Below are positions 1 to 7,676 of a stretch of 10,650 nucleotides of DNA, piece after piece; positions within the stretch are counted from its first letter, which is position 1, and the number at the start of each line of letters is the position of its first letter. The notes beneath the pieces were generated by a model. That model was not told the origin of the DNA. It saw only the letters and a program-made list of their open reading frames with translations, and searched no databases. This stretch comes from Pedobacter sp. GTDB taxonomy: Bacteria > Bacteroidota > Bacteroidia > Sphingobacteriales > Sphingobacteriaceae. The position numbers and the translations under genes were made by a program. Where the stretch lies: positions 1 through 10,650 of the forward strand of contig JAQBOT010000118.1 of NCBI GenBank assembly GCA_028287885.1, written 5' to 3'.

Positions 1-457
1 CCATCTTCTTAGCAATCTGCGTTACGAGTACAATTAGCCTTGTTACTTCATGTTCAGAGAGCAAGCTAACCTGCAGATCCAAATCTGCACGCTTATCGGC
101 CTGAATACTCGCACGATTTTGACTTATAAGTACAAACGTGGAAAGAAAGATAGCCTCCACAGAGGCAAACATAGCGAGCACGACAAAAGAGGGGTCAAAT
201 GGCTGCAGCCCAATAAACCCTACATTCCATAGTACCCACACTCCAAAGAGAATCAGATGGATGTAGACGAATAACATACTCCCTGCGAAGCGGGTGACAC
301 CATCAGCCACTTTTTCCTCGCGGGTTTTGTTCCTGTTTTCTCTCCTTCTACGCTCTATTAACGCTTCAATGTTTCGCTGAACAACCCGAGCCATCCCGGG
401 TTCCGATTGTTCAAAAGCTTTATCGCGGCCGGTACTTTTTTCTGCTGTATCCATCAT
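1..457 (-). CDS. DUF1003 family membrane protein (partial, C-terminus beyond left edge)
   Basis: The minus-strand reading frame is open from an ATG at 457-455 to the window edge, giving 152 complete codons and no stop. A second ATG follows immediately, so the protein starts Met-Met and either codon could initiate. Residues 1-55 or so are hydrophilic and rich in Arg, Lys and Glu (a run ERRRRENRNKTREEK), as expected of a cytosolic N-terminal segment. Two hydrophobic, probably membrane-spanning segments follow: one starting at about the motif RFAGSMLFVYIHLILFG and reaching LWNVGF, and a second around SFVVLAMFASVEAIFLS. They are followed by QNRASIQADKRADLDLQVS and SEHEVTRLI. The order ADxVTRFxGS, two membrane segments, then QNR...AD.RA.LDLQV.LL.EHE is the signature of the DUF1003 family, whose function is not known. 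The gene is divergent from pncB, 59 bases away. Only the last part of the protein should be missing. The family call is confident; the role is unknown. Confidence 0.88.
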   Translation of the reverse strand, partial: MMDTAEKSTGRDKAFEQSEPGMARVVQRNIEALIERRRRENRNKTREEKVADGVTRFAGSMLFVYIHLILFGVWVLWNVGFIGLQPFDPSFVVLAMFASVEAIFLSTFVLISQNRASIQADKRADLDLQVSLLSEHEVTRLIVLVTQIAKKM

Positions 458-516
458 GAAATAAAAGCTAAACCAATCTTAATTGGATTGTGTTTTAAAA
501 TACACGATTTCAGGCT
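458..516. promoter_or_regulatory. Divergent intergenic region between the DUF1003 gene and pncB
   Basis: This 59-base A+T-rich gap must hold the promoters of both divergent genes, unless they start inside the opposite gene. Two short inverted repeats are visible. CCAAT and ATTGG flank a 4-base centre at 473-486. The imperfect palindrome GTGTTTTAAAATACAC lies at 490-505 (6 of 8 base pairs match) and ends 11 bases before the pncB ATG. On the minus strand, TAAGATTG (complement of 474-481) is one mismatch from the Bacteroidota -7 element TAnnTTTG, but I see no convincing -33 TTTG partner. No clear consensus promoter is visible for pncB. A promoter function is inferred from position; the individual elements are weak. 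Confidence 0.4.
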
Positions 517-1707
517 ATGCATACTCAATCGCTTTTCACTTTCAGCTCTATTCTAGATAATGACTTCTACAAATTCACGATGCAGCAAGGCGTCATTCGG
601 CTATTTCCGGGTGCAAAGGCAAAGTACCGCTTTATAAATCGTGGTGACCACAGTTTCCCCCCGGGCTTTGCAGATGTGCTGAGGGCTGCAGTTCAACAGA
701 TGGTTAACCTAAGACTAACAAGAGAGGAAAAATCCTTTCTCCAGGTTACCTGCTCCTATTTAAATCCAGTTTACTTGGACTTTTTAGAGGGCTATAGGTA
801 TCAACCGGAAGAAGTGCAGATTAATCAACAAGGTGATCAGCTTGAGGTAACAATTGAAGGATTCTGGTATCGCACCATACTATGGGAGGTACCGCTGATG
901 TCGCTCATCTGCGAACTGTTTTACAAAATGAATAATGTAGTTCGGGTGAGCGACGAGGAAATTATCGAAAGAACGCGACTGAAAATAGAGAATTACAGGG
1001 ATCTTGGTGTGACGATCGCAGATTTTGGCACCCGTCGGCGCTACGCCTATTCCGTTCATCGACTCGTTTTGAAAGCACTTTGTGAATTTGGTACTGGTGC
1101 CTTTATTGGGACAAGTAACGTACACATGGCCATGCTCCATCAAACAAAGCCAATAGGAACCCATGCACATGAATGGTTTATGTTCCATGCCGCGAGGTAT
1201 GGGTTCAAAATGGCAAATGCCATGGGATTGGAACACTGGGTAGAGGTCTATCGCGGAGACCTCGGCATTGCCTTGTCCGACACCTATACAACCGATGTTT
1301 TTCTTAAGCAATTCGACAAGATGTTCTCTAAACTATTTGATGGAGTGAGGCATGACAGTGCTGAGCCAAAAGCCTTTGCTGACAAGGTTATTGAGCATTA
1401 TAAACGGATGGGAATAGATCCCAAGACAAAAACGATCATCTTCTCAGACGGTTTGAATTACGACAAGGTAGCAGACATCGCAGAATATTGTCGAAATAAA
1501 ATAGGTATGTCTTTCGGAGTCGGCACCAATCTTACCAACGATGCAGGACCAAAGCCAATGAACATCGTCATCAAGTTGTCGGCAGCACAACCGCAGGATG
1601 GAGAATGGACAGAAGTAGTTAAGCTTTCAGATGAACATGGAAAATATACGGGGTCGGAACACCTGATTAAGTTATCAAAAGTTATTCTTGGCATTGATGA
1701 CTATTAA
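517..1707 (+). CDS. pncB: Nicotinate phosphoribosyltransferase
   Basis: This enzyme makes nicotinate mononucleotide from nicotinate and PRPP, with ATP hydrolysis, the first step of the Preiss-Handler route of NAD salvage in the cytosol. The 396-residue length matches the E. coli-type PncB (about 400 residues) rather than the longer family of about 490. Visible family motifs are NDFYKFTMQQGV at 14-26, DFGTRRRYAYSVHR at 169-182, GTSNVHMAM at 198-206 and KPIGTHAHEWFM at 211-222. The histidine in the last motif (His218) corresponds to the one autophosphorylated in Salmonella PncB. FSDGLNYDK at about 309-317 and FGVGTNLTND at 333-342 form the phosphate/PRPP-binding end of the barrel. The ATG at 517 places the first motif at the usual distance from the N-terminus; the ribosome binding site is weak (CAGG). 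The gene is divergent from the DUF1003 gene, and the FRG-domain gene follows 34 bases downstream on the same strand and may share its transcript. No defect is visible. Confidence 0.97.
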   Translation: MHTQSLFTFSSILDNDFYKFTMQQGVIRLFPGAKAKYRFINRGDHSFPPGFADVLRAAVQQMVNLRLTREEKSFLQVTCSYLNPVYLDFLEGYRYQPEEVQINQQGDQLEVTIEGFWYRTILWEVPLMSLICELFYKMNNVVRVSDEEIIERTRLKIENYRDLGVTIADFGTRRRYAYSVHRLVLKALCEFGTGAFIGTSNVHMAMLHQTKPIGTHAHEWFMFHAARYGFKMANAMGLEHWVEVYRGDLGIALSDTYTTDVFLKQFDKMFSKLFDGVRHDSAEPKAFADKVIEHYKRMGIDPKTKTIIFSDGLNYDKVADIAEYCRNKIGMSFGVGTNLTNDAGPKPMNIVIKLSAAQPQDGEWTEVVKLSDEHGKYTGSEHLIKLSKVILGIDDY

Positions 1708-1741
1708 ATTAAGTTCTGAAGCACATAAAAAATAGCAAGAG

Positions 1742-2470
1742 ATGAAAGAGATTGAGATTGATTCAATTGAAGGATACCTAAGCTTAATTAAGAAGAGCAA
1801 GGCAGAAAATATGGGCGCAGGCAATTTTATGGACTTTCTGTTTAGAGGACAAAATGTAGACTATCCACTTATACCTAAATTACGCAGATTAAAAGCTAAG
1901 GGTGAACTATTGAAGGTGGAGCAGTTTATGCTTCAGGAATTTAAACGGACAAACCCTTTACTTGTTAAAGAGCACACGCCCTCTGACGATTGGGACTACC
2001 TGACGCTCGGGCAGCACTTCGGTTTGCCCACGCGCCTGCTCGATTGGTCACATAATGCGCTTACAGCACTTTGGTTTGCAACAGCTGATGTTGATCTACT
2101 GGACATTTCTCCAGCACATTATGCTGTGGTGTGGATCCTGATGGCCGAGGCTTCAGACTTCAGTCTTAATATTGAGGCAACAAGCCCGTTTGATGTACCA
2201 CAAACCCAGATATTCAGGCCCCGAATAATCAAACAAAGAATAAACAACCAGTCTGGGGTATTCACCATTCCCTCATCGCAAGAATTGCTTGAAAGCAGAC
2301 CCATGAATCAAGTTGACAGCTTCGACAAAAAGCTGATCAAAATAAGAATTCCAGCAGATAAACTTAGCCAGATTCGCTTAGACCTAAACACACTTGGTGT
2401 GAACGCCTTTTCAATCTTTCCAGAACTCGAGGGCCTTTGCACTTATTTGCAGTGGAGGTATTTCGAATGA
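1742..2470 (+). CDS. FRG-domain protein of unknown function
   Basis: The 242-residue protein is recognised by the motifs of the FRG domain. FRGQ lies at 34-37, followed by YPLIPKLRR at 41-49; the most characteristic block is QHFGLPTRLLDWS at 91-103, followed by ALTALWFA. R.NNQSGVF lies near 166-174, and a closing segment FPELEGLCTYLQ is at 226-237. The domain fills almost the whole protein; there is no signal peptide, membrane segment or fused partner. The conserved Arg, Gln, His, Thr and Asp residues look like an active or binding site, but I know of no firmly established biochemical activity for the family. The start at 1742 is the first in-frame ATG after pncB, with only a weak purine-rich stretch (AGCAAGAG) directly before it. 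The gene lies 34 bases downstream of pncB with no evident terminator between, so co-transcription is plausible. It converges on nuoN, with 29 bases between the stop codons. FRG genes are scattered, often accessory genes, so this one could be a recent insertion between pncB and the nuo operon. The family call is confident; the function is not. Confidence 0.88.
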   Translation: MKEIEIDSIEGYLSLIKKSKAENMGAGNFMDFLFRGQNVDYPLIPKLRRLKAKGELLKVEQFMLQEFKRTNPLLVKEHTPSDDWDYLTLGQHFGLPTRLLDWSHNALTALWFATADVDLLDISPAHYAVVWILMAEASDFSLNIEATSPFDVPQTQIFRPRIIKQRINNQSGVFTIPSSQELLESRPMNQVDSFDKKLIKIRIPADKLSQIRLDLNTLGVNAFSIFPELEGLCTYLQWRYFE

Positions 2471-2499
2471 TCGATAACCTGCAGATTAAAGATTGCCGC
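2471..2499. other. Convergent gap between the FRG gene and nuoN
   Basis: These 29 bases separate the two convergent stop codons. I see no G+C-rich hairpin followed by a T run on either strand. The only symmetry is a small near-palindrome AACCTGCAGATT, which has no loop. Either termination is factor-dependent or the two transcripts overlap at their 3' ends. Confidence 0.6.
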
Positions 2500-3942
2500 T
2501 TATGTTAGCCCAAAGTCGTTAACAAAGTGCATTAAACCTGCTGGTGAAACGCCAAACCATACGATTAAGATTGTTAAGCCCGATAAAACCATTAGGCTGA
2601 GCATATAATAGAATGGATGTTGTCTGGCTTCGGTGGTAACACTTGGTTTTGTCCCGGAGAACATTGTGGTAATTATTCGAAGGTAGTAGTACAAACCGAT
2701 AACGCTGCTGAGCACAAGAATCAATGCGATGACCCAAAACCCTGCTGCTACACCCGAGGCCAGGATATAGAACTTACCTACAAAACCGGCCGTTAGCGGA
2801 ATGCCGGCTAAGGAAAGCAGGGACGCAGTGAGTATGCAGGCTAGCTCTGGCCGTTGCCAGAACAGGCCCCTATAACTTTCAATATCTTCTGCATCGTCGT
2901 CCTTAGCAGACAAGACAATCATGATTCCAAAAGCGGTTAATGTAGTAATTACATAGGCAGTAAGGTAGAAACTAACGGCTCTGATGCTCATCTCGTTACC
3001 AGGTAGAAAGGCCACCATCAGATATCCAAGGTGTGCAATGGAGGAATAAGCCAGAATTCGCTTTACATTCCGCTGCTGTAAGGAAAGTATATTTCCAATC
3101 AGCATGGAAGCAACTGCAATACAGATGATTATTAACAGAATAAGCTTGAATCTAAAGCCATCAATCTGTAATAAGAAACGAAACAAGACAGCAAGAACCG
3201 CAGCTTTGGATGCGCTGGCAATAAACGCCGTTACTGGGGTTGGTGCTCCCTGGTAGACATCTGCCGTCCACATGTGGAAAGGAACTACCGCCAGCTTAAA
3301 ACCAAGCCCGACCAGCAACATGCCGAATCCGGTTAGAAAAAGTGGCGGGAGTTCCAGCTCCTTTCTTAGACTACTTGCAATAGACGAGAATTCCATTCCG
3401 CCGGTTTGCAAGTACATCAGGGCCATGCCAAATAACAGAAAAGAGGAAGAAAAAGCAGCAAGGATAAGGTATTTTGTACCTGCCTCTATATTGTGATGTC
3501 TTCCTCTTAGGTAAGCTATCAAAGCATACAAGCCAACAGTAAGTATTTCGAGTCCCAAAAATAAAGAGATAAAATTTTCGCTTATCGCCAGGATGCAAGC
3601 ACCCAGGGTGCATAAGAACAATAACACATAGTATTCTTTCGGACTTTCCTCCTTTTCTTCAAAATAGATGTAAGAAAAGACACTTACTACCATGCCAGAA
3701 AAGATAATGAGTCCCATTATAAAAACTGAGAATCTGTCTATAACAAGTAAAGGTTCTACATAATAAGGCAGTAGGTTTTGAATAAAAAATAATGAAGCGA
3801 AAGAAACGGCAAAAAGAATTAAGCTGCACACCTGGATCATACGGTGACTCAACTTCAAGGAAATTAACAACATGACGACTACGGAAGATGCAGCCAGCAG
3901 AATTATTGGCGAGAGAACAAGGAAATCATCAGCTGATAACAT
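2500..3942 (-). CDS. nuoN: NADH-quinone oxidoreductase subunit N
   Basis: NuoN is one of the three antiporter-like, proton-translocating subunits of the Complex I membrane arm, lying between NuoM and the small subunits (A, J, K). The protein has 480 residues, normal for the family, and is hydrophobic throughout. The key charged residues of the half-channels are present: Glu132 in FLGLEILTVGLYAL, Lys216 in GFKLAVVPFHMW, and Lys246 in FIASASKAAV, which follows the motif DVYQGAPTPVTAF. RNVKRILAYSSIAHLGY lies at 291-307, with Lys294. The ATG at 3942 lies 6 bases after the nuoM stop; no Shine-Dalgarno sequence precedes it, so it is probably translated by coupling. It is the last gene of the operon and its stop faces the FRG gene. 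Nothing abnormal is seen. Confidence 0.97.
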   Translation of the reverse strand: MLSADDFLVLSPIILLAASSVVVMLLISLKLSHRMIQVCSLILFAVSFASLFFIQNLLPYYVEPLLVIDRFSVFIMGLIIFSGMVVSVFSYIYFEEKEESPKEYYVLLFLCTLGACILAISENFISLFLGLEILTVGLYALIAYLRGRHHNIEAGTKYLILAAFSSSFLLFGMALMYLQTGGMEFSSIASSLRKELELPPLFLTGFGMLLVGLGFKLAVVPFHMWTADVYQGAPTPVTAFIASASKAAVLAVLFRFLLQIDGFRFKLILLIIICIAVASMLIGNILSLQQRNVKRILAYSSIAHLGYLMVAFLPGNEMSIRAVSFYLTAYVITTLTAFGIMIVLSAKDDDAEDIESYRGLFWQRPELACILTASLLSLAGIPLTAGFVGKFYILASGVAAGFWVIALILVLSSVIGLYYYLRIITTMFSGTKPSVTTEARQHPFYYMLSLMVLSGLTILIVWFGVSPAGLMHFVNDFGLT

Positions 3943-3948
3943 ATTGGT

Positions 3949-5475
3949 TCATTTTACATTTTGTGTGATTATAGGCGATGCATATATTTCCTGTAAGCCG
4001 TTGATCATTGGCTTAACAGTATCAATTATTGGTTGTGGATTTAAGCCGAGCCATAAGATGCAGATAGATAGTGAGCCCATCACCAAAAGCTCTCTTAGGG
4101 AGAAATCTGGCAGATCTGTCTTTGCTGAAAAGGCTGTTTCTAGGTTTACATTCGGTCCGAGAAATACTTTCTGCATAATTCTTAATGCATACATCGCAGA
4201 GAAGACCAGTCCAAGAGCTGCAATGGAAGTCAGTACAACGTGTACTTTGAAGCCGCCAAGTAAAATCAGAAATTCGGCAACAAAATTTCCGAGCCCTGGT
4301 AATCCCAAGGAAGCCATTACAAAAACCATCGCAATGACGCCCATTTTCGGCATGCTTGTCCAAAGACCGCCCATTTGGTTAATATCCCGGGTATGAAGTC
4401 GTTCTTTTAACATACCTGCCAACAGGAACAAGGCGCCTGTACTGATCGCATGAGTAATCAATTGCATAACAACACCTTGAAAGGCGAACTCATTGAATGA
4501 AAATATGCCCAACATAACAAAGCCCATGTGACTGACACTCGTGTAGGCAATCAGGCGTTTTAAATCGGTCTGTGAATAAGCAAGAATAGCTCCGTAAATG
4601 ATTCCAATAACACCCAATAAGATAGCCCAAGGTGCTATTTCAATCGACGCCCTGGGAAACAATGGCAGTACAAACCTCAGGATGCCATAGGCACCGGTTT
4701 TCAGCAGCAAACCAGCAAGGATCAAACTACCCGCAGTTGGCGCCTCCGTATGTGCATCCGGTAGCCATGAATGAAATGGCACAACAGGCAACTTTACGGC
4801 AAAAGCGATCAGAAATCCGAGCATCAGCCAAAAAGCAACAGTTGGGGACACTTGGGTACCGAGCAGGTCAAAGTAATCGAAAGTGTAAATGCCTGTATTT
4901 TGGCCATGGATAAAGTACAAAGCGAGGATAGATAAAAACATTAAAAGGCCACTCGCCTGCGTGAAGATGAAGAACTTGTAGGCTGCATATTCCCGGTTTG
5001 CACTGCCCCAAATACCGATGAGGAAATACATGGGGATCAACATGACTTCCCAAAAGAAGTAAAAGAGAAATAGGTCCATGGCGATGAATACGCCAGTAAT
5101 CCCGGCAAGGATCCAGAGCAGATTAAAGTAATAGAAGCTGACTCTCTCGATGATTTCTGTCCAAGAGCAAAGTACAGCTAGAATACCCATAAAAAAAGTA
5201 AGCAGTAGCATCAGCAAACTCAAACCGTCCATGGCTAGGTGAAAACTTATTCCAAATGCCGGTATCCAATTGTGATAATATTCCGTGATCCAGGTGTTTG
5301 TTGATTGCAGGCTTACTTCCTTATAATTTGAAATCCAAAATACCAGCAACACAACAAACCCCGACAAGAGGGTTAGTAGTGCAAACCATTTGGGCAGACC
5401 TTTATTCAGCTGGCCGGATAGCAGCGTTAATGCACTTCCAAACGTGAGGATGCCGATGAGGTAGATCAATATCAT
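3949..5475 (-). CDS. nuoM: NADH-quinone oxidoreductase subunit M
   Basis: NuoM is the central antiporter-like, proton-pumping subunit of Complex I. From the ATG at 5475 it has 508 residues, as usual for the family. Visible residues are Glu143 in FFWEVMLIPMYFLIGIWG, Lys228 in AFAVKLPVVPFHSWLPDAH (225-242), Lys259 in LAGLLLKTGAYG, and the block DLKRLIAYTSVSHMGFVMLG at 304-323. Glu401, in GLPGLGNFVAEFLIL, is equivalent to the terminal-channel glutamate near residue 407 of E. coli NuoM. The frame stays open upstream to 5592, but the 39 extra residues would lie inside nuoL, are not hydrophobic and do not resemble NuoM. The ATG at 5475 gives the standard MILIYLIGIL N-terminus and forms an ATGA overlap with the nuoL stop, so it is chosen. 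No Shine-Dalgarno sequence is present, which fits translational coupling to nuoL. nuoN starts 6 bases after its stop. Confidence 0.97.
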   Translation of the reverse strand: MILIYLIGILTFGSALTLLSGQLNKGLPKWFALLTLLSGFVVLLVFWISNYKEVSLQSTNTWITEYYHNWIPAFGISFHLAMDGLSLLMLLLTFFMGILAVLCSWTEIIERVSFYYFNLLWILAGITGVFIAMDLFLFYFFWEVMLIPMYFLIGIWGSANREYAAYKFFIFTQASGLLMFLSILALYFIHGQNTGIYTFDYFDLLGTQVSPTVAFWLMLGFLIAFAVKLPVVPFHSWLPDAHTEAPTAGSLILAGLLLKTGAYGILRFVLPLFPRASIEIAPWAILLGVIGIIYGAILAYSQTDLKRLIAYTSVSHMGFVMLGIFSFNEFAFQGVVMQLITHAISTGALFLLAGMLKERLHTRDINQMGGLWTSMPKMGVIAMVFVMASLGLPGLGNFVAEFLILLGGFKVHVVLTSIAALGLVFSAMYALRIMQKVFLGPNVNLETAFSAKTDLPDFSLRELLVMGSLSICILWLGLNPQPIIDTVKPMINGLQEIYASPIITQNVK

Positions 5476-7361
5476 AAGATAATTTGAATTGTTAATATGA
5501 AAATTGCTCCTATTAAAAGCCCCATAACGTACCACCGGAGTGATCCGGATTGTGTAAAGGATAAGGCACGGTATGCCCGTCCGGTAAGCCAAGTGATGCC
5601 CTGGTAAAACTTGTCTATGACATCATCTTTATTTAGATTGGCGAGGTATACAATTGGACGCACAAAGACGGTATCATAGAGCTTATCAAAGCGCCATCCC
5701 GATAGTAAAAATTGATACAAGCCAAGGGCAGACTTAGAATGTTTTAAGTTGATGATTATCATTGGCTTTCTGTAGTACAGAATATAAGCGGTGTATATTC
5801 CCGCCAAAGTGGTCAATACAGCGATGATCTGATAAATGAATTCACCGGATACTGCGGCCCGGATGTTCGTACCCGGCAAAACTTTCTCGGTTATCTCTGA
5901 AAAAAGCTGTACATGCCCGAAATTATGTGGCAATTCTATAAAGCCAGCGACTAACGAAAAAACAGCCAGTATTAGTAACGGTATGGTCATTAACTTACCA
6001 GGCCGCATGCCCAAGTGAGTTTTCGCTTCGCCCCAGAAAGTAATAAGCATCATTCTGGTTGTATAGGCCGCTGTGATAAAGGCGCCTAGTAGTGCAGTGA
6101 ACCAAAGCAGCGGACTACCGCCATCACTTGCCCAGCTATACCATAAGATCTGATCCTTACTATAGAACCCTGCCGTAATTAATGGTAAGGCCGCTAAAGA
6201 AGCTGAGCCGATTAGGAAAGTCCAGAATATGACAGGCAGTGACTTCTTTAGTCCGCCCATTTTGAACATGTTGTGTTCATGGTGTAAGGCTTCAATAATC
6301 GCCCCTGCGGCTAAGAATAATAAGGCTTTGAAAAAAGCATGGATCATGAAATGGAATACCGCAGCGCTCCAGGCTCCTACACCCAAGGCAAGAAACATAT
6401 AGCCGATCTGGCTCATTGTAGAATAAGCGAGCACACGTTTGATGTCATATTGTACAATTGCACTAAGTCCGGCAATGATTAAAGTGGCAGCACCAATAAT
6501 TGCAATGATCATCTGGGTAACTGGAGAGAGCTGGAAAATGACATGCATTCGAGCGATCAGGTAAACCCCAGCGGTTACCATTGTTGCCGCGTGGATAAGC
6601 GCACTTACAGGTGAGGGACCCGCCATTGCGTCTGGAAGCCAGGTTTGCAAAGGCAGTTGCGCCGACTTACCTAGGCCACCGGCAAGCAATAATAATGCAC
6701 AAAGGGTGGCTATCTTAGAACCTGCTTGCCACATTTCTGGTGCGCTATGGGATATGGCTACGATATCAAGTGTCCCAAATTGATAAACCAGTATAAAAAG
6801 CCCGATGGCCATCGCTGTATCACCGACACGGGTGATGATGAATGCTTTGCGTGCCGCATACCCGTTTTCAGATTTCTGGTACCAAAAGCCAATTAAAAGA
6901 TAACTGCATAGGCCTACACCCTCCCAACCCAGGTACAACAACAGTAAGTTGCTTGCCAGAACCAATATCAACATACAAAAGACAAACAGATTCATACTTG
7001 CGAAAAAGCGTGCATCATCGGCTTCTTCAGCCATAAAGGCGATGGAATAAATATGGATTAAGGCTGCGATGAAGGTGATGACAAAAACAAATACAAGCGA
7101 CAGGCCATCTAAGTACAAGGTAATGGTGGGTTTGAAGTTGGCTATCTCAAACCAGGTCCATAGTGTTTGAGTGTAATTGCCGGCTGCCGGAGGATTGATC
7201 AGAAAGTTCCAGCCAACAATTAAAACCACGATTGCTGAAAGACAAATGCTTCCTGCACCGGTTAGGCCACGCGCCAAACGGGACATGTTCTTTCCTGCAA
7301 GTGTCAGGATTAAAAATCCGACCAGTGGGAAACCAGGAATGAGCCAAAGAAGATTATCCAT
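5472..7361 (-). CDS. nuoL: NADH-quinone oxidoreductase subunit L
   Basis: NuoL is the distal antiporter-like subunit of Complex I; its long C-terminal amphipathic helix runs along the membrane arm. The protein has 629 residues. It carries the family's charged residues, offset by three from E. coli: Glu147 (GWEGVGLCSYLLIGFW), Asp181 (TRVGDTAMA), Lys232 (GGLGKSAQLPLQTWLPDAM), His257 (SALIHAATMVTAGVYLIAR), Lys345 (HAFFKALLFLAAG) and Lys402 (AGFYSKDQILW). The last 130 or so residues contain the polar stretch expected for the lateral helix, including the block GWRFDKLYDTVFVRPI, and end in a final membrane segment. The ATG at 7361 is preceded by AAAGGG six bases upstream (7368-7373), a reasonable ribosome binding site, and lies three bases after the nuoK stop. 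Its TGA overlaps the nuoM ATG. All visible catalytic positions are intact. Confidence 0.98.
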   Translation of the reverse strand: MDNLLWLIPGFPLVGFLILTLAGKNMSRLARGLTGAGSICLSAIVVLIVGWNFLINPPAAGNYTQTLWTWFEIANFKPTITLYLDGLSLVFVFVITFIAALIHIYSIAFMAEEADDARFFASMNLFVFCMLILVLASNLLLLYLGWEGVGLCSYLLIGFWYQKSENGYAARKAFIITRVGDTAMAIGLFILVYQFGTLDIVAISHSAPEMWQAGSKIATLCALLLLAGGLGKSAQLPLQTWLPDAMAGPSPVSALIHAATMVTAGVYLIARMHVIFQLSPVTQMIIAIIGAATLIIAGLSAIVQYDIKRVLAYSTMSQIGYMFLALGVGAWSAAVFHFMIHAFFKALLFLAAGAIIEALHHEHNMFKMGGLKKSLPVIFWTFLIGSASLAALPLITAGFYSKDQILWYSWASDGGSPLLWFTALLGAFITAAYTTRMMLITFWGEAKTHLGMRPGKLMTIPLLILAVFSLVAGFIELPHNFGHVQLFSEITEKVLPGTNIRAAVSGEFIYQIIAVLTTLAGIYTAYILYYRKPMIIINLKHSKSALGLYQFLLSGWRFDKLYDTVFVRPIVYLANLNKDDVIDKFYQGITWLTGRAYRALSFTQSGSLRWYVMGLLIGAIFILTIQIIL

Positions 7362-7364
7362 AAA

Positions 7365-7676
7365 CTACCCTTTCATTTCTTTCAGTATATCTATATCCAA
7401 TGATTTATGCTGGTGATAGATTTGAAGTATCAGTGCCAAACCAATGGAGACCTCTGCTGCAGCCATGACCAGAATAAATATGAACATCACTTGTCCCTCT
7501 GGCTGCCCCCATTTCGCTCCTGCGGCTATGAATGCCAGGGCCGAAGCATTGAGCATGATCTCTACAGATAAAAGCATAAATATGATGTTCTTACGTATGA
7601 CGACTCCTGCAATGCCCATTACAAAAAGGATAGCAGCGAGCAGGATAACCATATCAATAGGTATTAATGAGTTCAT
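7365..7676 (-). CDS. nuoK: NADH-quinone oxidoreductase subunit K
   Basis: NuoK is a small membrane subunit of Complex I (ND4L homologue) with three transmembrane helices. The length of 103 residues is typical. The two membrane glutamates essential for coupling in E. coli (Glu36 and Glu72) are present as Glu39 in FMLLSVEIMLNASAL and Glu75 in FILVMAAAEVSIGLAL. The ATG at 7676 overlaps the nuoJ stop as ATGA. It is also preceded by a strong Shine-Dalgarno sequence, GGAGG (complement of 7684-7688), with a 7-base spacer, lying inside the end of nuoJ. nuoL begins 3 bases after its TAG stop. Confidence 0.97.
   Translation of the reverse strand: MNSLIPIDMVILLAAILFVMGIAGVVIRKNIIFMLLSVEIMLNASALAFIAAGAKWGQPEGQVMFIFILVMAAAEVSIGLALILQIYHQHKSLDIDILKEMKG

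Noticed and set aside
50..232. 60-codon plus-strand open frame at the left edge
   Set aside because: The opposite strand encodes the DUF1003 protein with clear conserved motifs in the same bases.
880..1311. 143-codon open frame on the minus strand inside pncB
   Set aside because: It lies wholly antisense to a clear enzyme gene, and its product has no recognisable family features; it is a shadow of pncB codon structure.
3872..4396. 174-codon plus-strand open frame across the nuoM/nuoN junction
   Set aside because: Both strands are occupied by well-recognised nuoM and nuoN coding sequence here, and the product has no family features and low-complexity composition.
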